From contig JADZCM010000002.1 in assembly GCA_020851555.1 (NCBI GenBank), positions 26,845-90,844 of the forward strand: a stretch of 64,000 nucleotides of DNA, given 5' to 3'. How positions within the stretch are numbered: position 1 is the stretch's first letter; every line of letters starts with the position of its first letter. This document shows positions 45,079 through 52,884 of this stretch, piece by piece. This DNA is from Bryobacterales bacterium (lineage in GTDB: Bacteria; Acidobacteriota; Terriglobia; Bryobacterales; Bryobacteraceae). The notes under the pieces are model-generated. The model saw only the letters and a list, made by a program, of their open reading frames with translations. It was not told the DNA's origin and ran no database searches. The position numbers were made by a program, and so were the translations under genes.

Positions 45079-46530
45079 ATGCCGAAGCTCAGTAACCGTT
45101 ACCTGTGGTTCAAACTGGCGCTCGCCGTGGGCTCACTGCTCGGCCTCGTGCTGCTGGTGCAATCCGCCGTGACCTACCATCAGGTATCACGGCGTATGGT
45201 GCTCGACGAGCTGTCTAGGGAGGCGCAACGCCAAATCGAGTCAATCCCCAGGGAGGCGCTTAACGATCCGTCCAGACTACAGGGGGAGCTTGACGAACTC
45301 AGAGCGGCCGCGCCGGAGAAGATCGCTTGGGTGAAACTGCTGGACCCCTCTCCGCGCCCACCCGAAGTGACGGGGCCGCGCCCTCCTGATATCCGGGAAA
45401 CCTCTAAGGGGAGAGTGCTTGTACGCATCCTGCCTCTGGGCACGCGCCGCGGGAGAGGCTTCCCGGCGTTTTACGGATTCCCCGAAGGAGTCCCGCCTTC
45501 GGCTTTCAACCGCCAGCCTGGACGAGTCTCCATGCCGCAACAAGCACGGAGTCCCGAACCACCTCCGTCCACCCCGACTGGACTTGGATTGAGGCCTCAA
45601 CGGGTGGAGATCGCACTCTACTTGTCGAGTGCGAGAGCGGTGTTTGCTCCACTACTGACGAATCTGATCGTCAACTCCGCCGCGGCCCTCGGCCTGGTTG
45701 CGTCCATGGTCCTGATATGGGTTCGGTTCCCCAACTATGTGAGAGGAAAGCAGTTGGAACAGCAGACGGAGTTGGCGAGAGAGGTTCAAAGGGATTTGTT
45801 GCCACCTCCCACTGCCGCGCTCGCAGATCTGGACTTTGCCGCTGAGTGCGTTCCTGCGTGGCAAGTGGGTGGGGATTTCTACGACGTCTACGATAGAGGG
45901 GACAGCCGGGTGGCCCTCGTGCTGGGGGACGTGTCAGGAAAGGGTCTGGCAGCCTCCGTCGTCGTAGGTTTGCTGCTGGGTGCGATACGGACCAGCGACT
46001 GGCTGGATGGCGGACCGCAGCATGAGGGCGCCTCGCAGGCACTGAGTGAACTCCTGCGCACTCGCACGTCGGCGGAGCGGTTCGCCAGCCTGTTCTGGTC
46101 TTACTACAGCCCAGAAACCCGCACGTTGCACTATGTGAACGCGGGGCATTTGCCTCCCATGGTAGTTGCCGCCAACGGTTCCGGTGATGCCGAGATCCTC
46201 AGGCTTGAGGAGGGGGGGCCAGTTCTGGGAGTCGTACCCGCGGCAATCTACCGTCAGGGGACTGTGGTTGTCTCCGAAGGCGCAGTGCTGGTCCTCTACT
46301 CAGACGGTGTCGTGGAGGCGACCAACTCTCTTGACGAGCAGTTCGGAGAGGATCGTCTGCGGGCGGTGATCCACGCCAACGCCAACCGGTCGCCGGAGGA
46401 GATCCGCGATGAGATCCTGAGCCAGGTTCACGCATTCCTTGGGAAAGAGCGTGCCCAGGATGACCTTACGCTGGTGGTCGCGAGGCTCCAGAGCGCTCCT
46501 CGGCGGCTGCGGGCTCCGCTCGATGCGTAA
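45079..46530 (+). CDS. Membrane-anchored PP2C-type (SpoIIE/RsbU) protein phosphatase
   Basis: 483 residues. One membrane helix near the N-terminus (FKLALAVGSLLGLVLLVQSA), an extracytoplasmic sensor-like segment of about 150 residues with a Pro/Arg-rich middle, a second helix (about 197-216), a short coiled linker, and a SpoIIE-type PP2C domain (about 250-470). Metal-binding aspartates are in GGDFYDVYDRGDSRVALVLG with GDVSGKGLAASV, YSDGVVEATN, and QDDLTLVVARL. Such phosphatases dephosphorylate anti-sigma-factor antagonists. No partner anti-sigma or STAS gene is adjacent. It starts 71 bp after parB, so co-transcription is possible. Confidence 0.92.
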   Translation: MPKLSNRYLWFKLALAVGSLLGLVLLVQSAVTYHQVSRRMVLDELSREAQRQIESIPREALNDPSRLQGELDELRAAAPEKIAWVKLLDPSPRPPEVTGPRPPDIRETSKGRVLVRILPLGTRRGRGFPAFYGFPEGVPPSAFNRQPGRVSMPQQARSPEPPPSTPTGLGLRPQRVEIALYLSSARAVFAPLLTNLIVNSAAALGLVASMVLIWVRFPNYVRGKQLEQQTELAREVQRDLLPPPTAALADLDFAAECVPAWQVGGDFYDVYDRGDSRVALVLGDVSGKGLAASVVVGLLLGAIRTSDWLDGGPQHEGASQALSELLRTRTSAERFASLFWSYYSPETRTLHYVNAGHLPPMVVAANGSGDAEILRLEEGGPVLGVVPAAIYRQGTVVVSEGAVLVLYSDGVVEATNSLDEQFGEDRLRAVIHANANRSPEEIRDEILSQVHAFLGKERAQDDLTLVVARLQSAPRRLRAPLDA

Positions 46531-46566
46531 TACCGCCGCCCGACGGATGATCCCATCTGTCGAAGG

Positions 46567-46588
46567 GTGTAATTCCTTACACTATTTT
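46567..46588 (+). terminator. Weak candidate terminator between phosphatase gene and ppc
   Basis: GTGTAA-TTCC-TTACAC hairpin followed by TATTTT. The stem is only 6 bp, but this AT-rich patch lies in the convergent gap and could serve the plus-strand gene. Confidence 0.35.
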
Positions 46589-46623
46589 CCTCCAGGAACG
46601 GCCCGGCCCGCCGCTGAACGCTC

Positions 46624-49335
46624 TTAGCCGGTCATCTTCTGCCCCATGGCAATGGCGTTCACGGTCAGAAGAAGAGCCCGCAGAAGCTGTTCCGACGGCT
46701 TAGCCCTCCAGGCCGCCAGGAGCCGCACCTGCTCGCGGTGAAGCGGCCGGAGAGCGCGCTCTCGCAGCTTGATGGCCAGCGCCAGCCGGGGCCGGCGCTC
46801 CTCGGGCGTGCCACCGAACAGTTCGTTGATCAGAACCTCGGCCAGGCGGTGCTCCTCTACGATCATTCGCAACACGCGTTCCCGCACAGCCCTATCCTGC
46901 ACCAGCGAGGCATATTCCGCCATCAGGCTCGGGTCCGCCATCAGCAGGCTGGCTTCCACGTTGTGCAGCAAATAGGAGAGGAACTGCCAGGTGCCAATCC
47001 CGTTGCGGAACTCCTGCCAGGCCTCGGGCTTCTCGGAGCGCAGCCAGTCGAGCGCGGTGCCGACTCCATACCAGCCGGGTAGATGAAAGCGAGCCTGGCT
47101 CCAACTGAAGACCCAGGGGATGGCCCGCAGGTCCTCCACCTCGGGTTTATCCGACCGCCGCGCGGGGCGCGAGCCAATCCGGCTCTGTTCGATCACATCT
47201 ATGGGCGTGGCTTGGTGGAAGAACTCGACGAAGCCTTCCGCTTCCACAAGCCGGCGGTAGGCCTGATAGCTTCTGTCGACCACCGCCGTCCAGGCTCCCT
47301 CCAGCGGGTGGGGCGGCGTCTCCCCGCCCTGGTGCAGCAACGAAGTACGTGCAACTCCCGCCAGCAGGCGTTCGAGCTGGTATGTGGCGGTCACGCGGTT
47401 GGCGTACTTCTGCGCGATGACCTCGCCTTGCTCGGTAACGCGCAGCCTGCCTGCAAGGGATCCGCCCGGAAGTGCGTCCAAGAAGACATGCACGGGTCCG
47501 GCTCCCCGGCCCACGGTTCCGCCTCGGCCATGAAAGAACGACAGCCGGATATTCCGTTCGCGCGCCAGCCGGGCGAGGCGGCGCTGGGCCCGATGCAGGC
47601 TCCACTGGCTGGCCAGGATGCCGCCGTCCTTGTTGCTGTCGCTGTAGCCAAGCATCACCACCTGTTCCCGGGCAGCCCTGCTGTCGCGGATTCGAAGGTG
47701 GTCCAGTGTCCGGCGTGTCATCGGGTGAGCCAGGAAGGCGCCGAGGATCTTCTCGCTTCGCTCCAGGTCCGCGATGGTTTCAAACAGCGGCGTCACCGCG
47801 ATTTCCGACGCCAGACCGTCCGGCGTCTCCACCAGCATCCCGCCCTCACGGGCCAGGAGGTATACAGCGAGCAGATCGGCGACACCGCGGGTGAAGCTGA
47901 CGATAAGCGGCCCCAGCCCTCCGGGCCCGAACCGCTGGAGTGTGTCGCGAAGGGTTCGGAACAGGCTCACGGCCGTCTGCGCTTCGCCGCTGAGCAGGGT
48001 GTGGGTGCCCGTGAAGGGCCTGGGGGTGCGAAGCTCGCGCTCCAGCAGATCCAGCTTCTGGTCTTCGCTCCAGGCGGAGTAATCCGTGCGCTCGCAGCCG
48101 GCGGCGCGCAGCAGGCCCTCGATGGCGCGGTCGTGAAAACCGCTGTTCTGACGGATGTCAAGAGTGGCCAGATGAAAGCCGAAGACCCGCACCTGAGCGA
48201 TCAGCGGGCGGATATCCAGGTCCGCGAGATGCCGGGCCCCGACCTCACTCAGCGAGGCTTCCAGAACCATCAGATCTTCTATCAATTCCTCCGGCGAGCC
48301 GTAGGCGCCGCCGCCCGGGACGGGTTCCGCCGCTCTCTCCAGGCGCAGGAGCATGAGGTTGATGAACTGTCTCCACGGTTCCCTCTGGTTCCGCTGGATT
48401 GCCGGCGCGGCTGCTTCGCCAAGCATTCCGCGTGACTCCTCGATGCGCCGGCTTAGACCCTCCAGCGAGTATCCCGCGGGCGCCGCCAGGCTGAGGCGCA
48501 CAGCGGCGCCGCGCAGCCGCTCGCGAAGCAGATCCATGGCTCCGTCGCGCAGCAGGCTGAGCGTGAGGGAAGTAACCTCCGGGGTCACGAAGGGGTGGCC
48601 GTCCCGGTCTCCGCCGACCCAACTGCCAAAACTCAGCCCGGGCAGAGGGGGCGGACTCGTGCCGAAGGCCGACCGCCAGGAGTGCTGGAACCGCAGATCG
48701 AGAGACTCCACCACGTCGGGGAACACGTGACGGAGGTAGTAGAGGGAATTACGCACCTCGCTGCGAACGTCGGGCCGCTCCTGGATGATCTCGCCGGTTC
48801 GCCACAACCGCTCAAAAGCCGCCTTCAGGCGGCGATGGAAGATGGCGCGTTCGACGCCGGTGAAGTCGCGGTTGTCACGCTCGACCAGCAGCAGGTAGAT
48901 GGCCCGGTGGTGGTCCAGAACGCTGGCGCGCTTGGCTTCCGTCGGATGAGCAGTCAGCACAGGTTCGACACTCACACGCTGGAGAGCGCTGCGAACCGTC
49001 TGCTCCTTGTACCCTCGTTCACCGAGGTCCATGAGGTTGGAGAGCCAAAGGCCGGGTTCTCCCACGTGCGCCCGGGGGTCTTCGGACCGGCCGCGCACCT
49101 GGTTTGCGGTGTTCTCCTCGACGATGTTCAGGAGCTGAAAGACGATGGAGAGAACCTGGCAATGCTGCTCGGAAAGGGGGACAACCGGCGTACCCTCCTC
49201 GAAGCAGCTCCGCAGGAAGCCGGCCAGATCAGGGGCGCCCTCCTCCTCGAGCATCTCGGCCAAGAGCCGCCGGACGTACTCGAAGTCCTCGGTCCACTTG
49301 ATGAAGCCTTCCCGCACCGCTTTGTCTGCCGTCAT
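46624..49335 (-). CDS. ppc: Phosphoenolpyruvate carboxylase
   Basis: 903 residues from the ATG at 49335; the frame is open 85 codons further but that part is Arg/Pro-rich and overlaps the end of mtgA. It carboxylates phosphoenolpyruvate to oxaloacetate, refilling the TCA cycle. Catalytic VEPVLTAHPTEAKR (His), GGDRDGHPFVTPEV, MLGYSDSNKDGGILASQW, FFHGRGGTVGRGAGPVH and the C-terminal tail are in place. The tail ends QKMTG rather than the usual xxNTG, a small deviation at the residues that fold into the active site. No partner gene is adjacent. Confidence 0.95.
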   Translation of the reverse strand: MTADKAVREGFIKWTEDFEYVRRLLAEMLEEEGAPDLAGFLRSCFEEGTPVVPLSEQHCQVLSIVFQLLNIVEENTANQVRGRSEDPRAHVGEPGLWLSNLMDLGERGYKEQTVRSALQRVSVEPVLTAHPTEAKRASVLDHHRAIYLLLVERDNRDFTGVERAIFHRRLKAAFERLWRTGEIIQERPDVRSEVRNSLYYLRHVFPDVVESLDLRFQHSWRSAFGTSPPPLPGLSFGSWVGGDRDGHPFVTPEVTSLTLSLLRDGAMDLLRERLRGAAVRLSLAAPAGYSLEGLSRRIEESRGMLGEAAAPAIQRNQREPWRQFINLMLLRLERAAEPVPGGGAYGSPEELIEDLMVLEASLSEVGARHLADLDIRPLIAQVRVFGFHLATLDIRQNSGFHDRAIEGLLRAAGCERTDYSAWSEDQKLDLLERELRTPRPFTGTHTLLSGEAQTAVSLFRTLRDTLQRFGPGGLGPLIVSFTRGVADLLAVYLLAREGGMLVETPDGLASEIAVTPLFETIADLERSEKILGAFLAHPMTRRTLDHLRIRDSRAAREQVVMLGYSDSNKDGGILASQWSLHRAQRRLARLARERNIRLSFFHGRGGTVGRGAGPVHVFLDALPGGSLAGRLRVTEQGEVIAQKYANRVTATYQLERLLAGVARTSLLHQGGETPPHPLEGAWTAVVDRSYQAYRRLVEAEGFVEFFHQATPIDVIEQSRIGSRPARRSDKPEVEDLRAIPWVFSWSQARFHLPGWYGVGTALDWLRSEKPEAWQEFRNGIGTWQFLSYLLHNVEASLLMADPSLMAEYASLVQDRAVRERVLRMIVEEHRLAEVLINELFGGTPEERRPRLALAIKLRERALRPLHREQVRLLAAWRAKPSEQLLRALLLTVNAIAMGQKMTG

Positions 49336-49417
49336 CGATGCGCCACTCTGCTCATTGTAGATACACCCGGGGGACCGTTGAGCGACGCCCCATCGCCGGC
49401 TGGGCCGGGCCAGGCGG

Positions 49418-50089
49418 TCACCATCCCATCCTTGCCATCCGGGCAAGGATCTCCGCGGAGTAGCTGTCCATGCGCGCGGGCCTTCGGGTGCGCGGGGCCG
49501 GTATGACGGCGGCCAGCCGTGCGGCCGCTTCCCGCCCCACCTTCCCGGCGGGAATGCCGTAGTGGTACCGCGCCGCGGCCTCGGCGCCATAAACGCCCGG
49601 CCCCCACTCGATCAGATTCAAGTACAGCTCCAGTATCCGCTGCTTGGAAAGAATCAGCTCCGCCAGCGGGGCCAGGGTGAACTCCAGCAGCTTGCGCACC
49701 CCCGAACGGTAGGTCCCGAAAAACAGGTTCTTAACGAGCTGCTGGGTAATGGTTGAGGCTCCGCGGCCGACGCGGCGTTTCTCCAGGTCCTGGTTCGCTA
49801 CTTTCCGCAGTTCCAGCCAGTCGATGCCGTGGTGCTGATAAAACCGCCCGTCCTCGGCTGCCACTACCGCGTGCTGGAGGTCGAGCGGGATACGGTTCAG
49901 GGGCAGAAACACGGACCGTTTCGTGTACTGCTCTCCCGCCAGCCACGACTCAATGCGCCTCTGCGCCTGAACCGCCGTGGTGGGAGGATTGTACCACCGC
50001 AGGAGGATCAACGCGGCGGAGCAGACAACGTGCACCGCCGCCAAAAGCGCCAGGACCAGGAGGGCGATGCGCCGCAGCCAACGCATCAC
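49418..50089 (-). CDS. mtgA: Monofunctional peptidoglycan transglycosylase
   Basis: 223 residues. One N-terminal membrane anchor (IALLVLALLAAVHVVCSAAL), then a family-51 glycosyltransferase domain: VAAEDGRFYQHHGIDW with the catalytic Glu, GRGASTITQQLVKNLFFG, RKLLEFTLAPLAELILSKQR and the second Glu in LNLIEWGPGVYGAEAAAR. It polymerises lipid II glycan chains in the periplasm. It precedes ppc by 82 bp and is divergent from hypA (79 bp). Confidence 0.95.
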   Translation of the reverse strand: MMRWLRRIALLVLALLAAVHVVCSAALILLRWYNPPTTAVQAQRRIESWLAGEQYTKRSVFLPLNRIPLDLQHAVVAAEDGRFYQHHGIDWLELRKVANQDLEKRRVGRGASTITQQLVKNLFFGTYRSGVRKLLEFTLAPLAELILSKQRILELYLNLIEWGPGVYGAEAAARYHYGIPAGKVGREAAARLAAVIPAPRTRRPARMDSYSAEILARMARMGW

Positions 50090-50168
50090 CGCGCGCCTCG
50101 ACGTGTTTCCTTCAAACGACCATTCTAGGGCCTGGGCGGCAAGCCGCTATAATCAAGAGTGGACCTCC

Positions 50169-50552
50169 ATGCATGAAGCTTCCATCGTGGAGAGCCTGCT
50201 GGACCTGGTCGTTCAGAACACGCCCGGCAGCGCGAGAGTGCGCCGCGTCGACGTCCGCGTCGGACTGCTGACCGGCGTCTCACCGGATTCCCTGCAACTC
50301 TATTTCGAATTCCTGCGGGAGGGAACGGTTTGCGACGGGGCCGAGATGGCGGTGACGCTCCAGCCCCTCCTGGCCCACTGCGAGAACTGCGGGACGGACC
50401 ACACCCTGCGCGAGGTGGACTGGGTCTGCCCCGCCTGTGGACAGGGCGCGCTCACTTTCCGCAATGGGGACGAACTGCATCTGGAGAGTATCGAGGTGGA
50501 CAATGGCGAAGGTATTCACGCTGGAGCAGCGGATTCTCAAGCGCAACAGTGA
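50169..50552 (+). CDS. hypA: Hydrogenase nickel-incorporation protein HypA
   Basis: 127 residues from the ATG at 50169 because the nickel site requires the N-terminal Met-His-Glu (MHEASIVESLLDLV). The zinc site has CENCGTDH and CPACGQG. HypA hands nickel to [NiFe]-hydrogenase or urease precursors with HypB. A 14-residue tail (GIHAGAADSQAQQ region) after the usual end overlaps hypB by 50 bp. The rest of a hyp set and a hydrogenase are not in the window. Confidence 0.92.
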   Translation: MHEASIVESLLDLVVQNTPGSARVRRVDVRVGLLTGVSPDSLQLYFEFLREGTVCDGAEMAVTLQPLLAHCENCGTDHTLREVDWVCPACGQGALTFRNGDELHLESIEVDNGEGIHAGAADSQAQQ

Positions 50553-51168
50553 AGTGGCCGAAGAGAACCGCCGCGGCTTCGATGCGCAGGGCGTTTTCGT
50601 CGTGTCCCTGGCGAGCAGCCCCGGATCCGGCAAGACCAGCCTCCTCGAGAAGAGCCTGGCGCTGCTGCGTGAGGAATTGAGCGTGGGGGTGGTGGAGGGC
50701 GACGTTCAGACCGACCGGGACGCCCGCCGGATCGAGGCGCTGGGGGTGCCCGTCGTGCAGGTGGTCACCAACGGCACGTGCCATTTGGACGCGCAGATGG
50801 TGCAAGGAGCCCTGGCGCACCTGGAGACCGGCAGGATGGAATTGCTCTTCATCGAGAACGTCGGCAACCTGGTGTGCCCGGCTGCATACGACCTCGGAGA
50901 GCACCTCAGGATTGTCCTGTCGAGCACCACCGAAGGCGAAGACAAGCCACTGAAGTACCCTGCCATGTTCCGCAGATCCCAGGCCATGGTCTTGAACAAG
51001 ATCGACCTGCTGCCTTACGTCCCCTTTGACCTGGCCGAGGCAAGGACAATGGCGCTGCGCGTCAATCCCTCGCTGGAGATCTTCGAAACCTCTTGCACCA
51101 CCGGAGCAGGTATTCCGGAATTCTGCCAGTGGATCGTCCAGAAACTCAGCGAGACTTCCGCCGCCTGA
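50503..51168 (+). CDS. hypB: Hydrogenase maturation GTPase HypB
   Basis: 221 residues from the ATG at 50503. The GTPase P-loop is SLASSPGSGKTSLLEKSLAL (about 37-56), then VVEGDVQTDRDARRIEALGV, TNGTCHLDAQMV (with the bridging metal Cys-His), IENVGNLVCPAAYDLGE and NKIDLLPYV. No N-terminal His-rich or CxxCGC nickel-storage segment is present, so this is the short form. It starts inside hypA (50-bp overlap) and ends before a terminator. Confidence 0.94.
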   Translation: MAKVFTLEQRILKRNSEVAEENRRGFDAQGVFVVSLASSPGSGKTSLLEKSLALLREELSVGVVEGDVQTDRDARRIEALGVPVVQVVTNGTCHLDAQMVQGALAHLETGRMELLFIENVGNLVCPAAYDLGEHLRIVLSSTTEGEDKPLKYPAMFRRSQAMVLNKIDLLPYVPFDLAEARTMALRVNPSLEIFETSCTTGAGIPEFCQWIVQKLSETSAA

Positions 51169-51309
51169 CGTTCCGCGGTTTCTCCGAGTGGAACGCGCGC
51201 GGGGCGTGGCCTCCGGCGATCAGCCTGGCGGGCGCACTCTGTCAGCCGGCGGCGTCAACCTGGCCTGTAATCCGAACCTCATCCTCTCCCGAAGAGAAAC
51301 GGCCGATCG

Positions 51310-51336
51310 AGCCGCTGTGAGCGGCTGTCTTTTTTT
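51310..51336 (+). terminator. Rho-independent terminator of hypAB
   Basis: AGCCGCT-GTG-AGCGGCT stem of 7 bp followed by GTC and seven Ts (51330-51336). It lies 141 bp after hypB. Confidence 0.85.
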
Positions 51337-51384
51337 CGGCTCAACCACCGGAGCCGTAATCCGGCGGGCCAGGCCGCCGCGGTT

Positions 51385-52884
51385 TCAACCGCCCGGACCC
51401 TCTTGCGGAGGTGGCACGCTCCGCTCGGAGCGTGAGGCTTCCGAGCGCTTGCGGGTCTCGATGTTCAGGCGCTTGATCTTCTGGTTCAGCGTGGAGAGAG
51501 GCACGTTCAGGCCCGCGGCTGCCTCCGTCTGGCTCCCCCCGGCGGCCTCCAGCCGTTCCAGGATCACCCGCCGCTCAAAATCGGCGACGATCTCGTAGAG
51601 CGAGGCGTCAGGCGGCAGGCCGCCGCTCTCGTCCCGGCGGATGCGCAGGCCGGCCGCCTGGAGCAGGTGGTCGGGGAGCACGGTCACCGGCACCACCGGC
51701 GAAACCGCCAGGACCACCGCCCGCTCCACGACGTTCTCCAACTCGCGCACATTGCCCGGCCAGTTGTGTTCCATGAAGATCTGCATGGCGTCAGGCTCGA
51801 ACCGCAGCACGGAGCGTCCGGCCGCATCCAGGAACTTCGCATTCTCGCGGCAGTACTTGTCGAAGAAGTACCCTACCAGCGGCGGGATGTCCTCCTTGCG
51901 CTCACGCAGCGGCGGCAGGGTAATGTTGATCACGTTGAGCCGGTAGTACAGATCCTCCCTGAACTTGCCCTCGTCGACCAGCTTCTTGAGGTCGGCGTTG
52001 GTCGCGGCGATGATACGCACGTCCACGCGGACCGTCTCCGAGGAGCCGAGGGGCATGAACTCCTTCTCTTCGATGGCGCGCAACAGCTTGACCTGGGTCT
52101 CCGGCCCTATGGTCCCGATCTCGTCGAAGAAGATCGTCCCGCGGTCGGCCGTCTCGAAGTAGCCCTTGCGCGCGGCGACGGCTCCCGTGTACGCGCCCCG
52201 GGCGTGGCCGAACAGGGCCGACTCCAGCAGGTCCGGCGGGAGCGATCCGCTGTTGACCGGAACGAACAACTGCTCGGCCCGCGGCGAATTGGCGTGGATC
52301 GCCTTGGCGATGAGTTCCTTGCCGGTTCCCGTCTCGCCGGTGATCAGGATGGTGGACCGGCTGCGCGCTACCTGGGACACCAGGTCCAGGACTCGGATCA
52401 TCCGGTCTCCCTGCCCGATGATCTCGAAGAAGCTGTAGCGCTGCTTCAACGCCCGCTTGAGCTGGACGTTCTCGCTCTCCAGCCGCCGCTTGGAGATGGT
52501 CCGCTCGATTTCGATCAGCAAGCGCTCGTTCTTCCAGGGCTTCTCGAAGAAGTCGTTGGCGCCGGCTTTCAGCGCCTCCACCGCCACCGGGACCGAGCCG
52601 TACGCGGTGATAACCAGAACCGGGGTCTCGCGGTCGCGCAGCCGGATTTCCCTCAGGACCTCCATGCCGGAGCGGTCGGGCATGGCCAGGTCCAGCAACA
52701 GCAGGTCATAGCTGCCGGCTTCGTATTTCCTCAGGCCCTCGGCGGCGTTGCCGGCGCTCTCGACGGTGTAGCCTTCCTCCTCCAGGAGGTAGCCGAGGCT
52801 CTCCCGAATCTCGGCTTCGTCGTCGATAATGAGGATCCGCCCGACCGCAGTCTCGGGACTCGCAGGAACTGCCTGCTCAGGCAT
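51385..52884 (-). CDS. Sigma-54-dependent NtrC-family response regulator
   Basis: 499 residues. Receiver domain (about 12-125: RILIIDDEAEIRESLGYLLE, phospho-acceptor Asp in LLLLDLAMPDRSGM, ITAYGS, Lys in FFEKPWKN). AAA+ domain (about 150-390): GETGTGKELIAKAIH, GHARGAYTGAVAARKGYFE, TIFFDEIGTIGPETQVKLLR and HNWPGNVRELENVVERAVVL. The sigma-54 contact loop reads GAYTGA, with Tyr for Phe, a tolerated variant. A Fis-type helix-turn-helix closes the protein (GGSQTEAAAGLNVPLSTLNQ). It overlaps the upstream kinase gene by 8 bp, so the pair is co-transcribed. Target promoters are unknown. Confidence 0.94.
   Translation of the reverse strand: MPEQAVPASPETAVGRILIIDDEAEIRESLGYLLEEEGYTVESAGNAAEGLRKYEAGSYDLLLLDLAMPDRSGMEVLREIRLRDRETPVLVITAYGSVPVAVEALKAGANDFFEKPWKNERLLIEIERTISKRRLESENVQLKRALKQRYSFFEIIGQGDRMIRVLDLVSQVARSRSTILITGETGTGKELIAKAIHANSPRAEQLFVPVNSGSLPPDLLESALFGHARGAYTGAVAARKGYFETADRGTIFFDEIGTIGPETQVKLLRAIEEKEFMPLGSSETVRVDVRIIAATNADLKKLVDEGKFREDLYYRLNVINITLPPLRERKEDIPPLVGYFFDKYCRENAKFLDAAGRSVLRFEPDAMQIFMEHNWPGNVRELENVVERAVVLAVSPVVPVTVLPDHLLQAAGLRIRRDESGGLPPDASLYEIVADFERRVILERLEAAGGSQTEAAAGLNVPLSTLNQKIKRLNIETRKRSEASRSERSVPPPQEGPGG

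Noticed and set aside
49336..49590. 85-residue N-terminal extension of phosphoenolpyruvate carboxylase
   Set aside because: It overlaps mtgA in another frame and lacks helical or family character; the ATG at 49335 starts the conserved protein.
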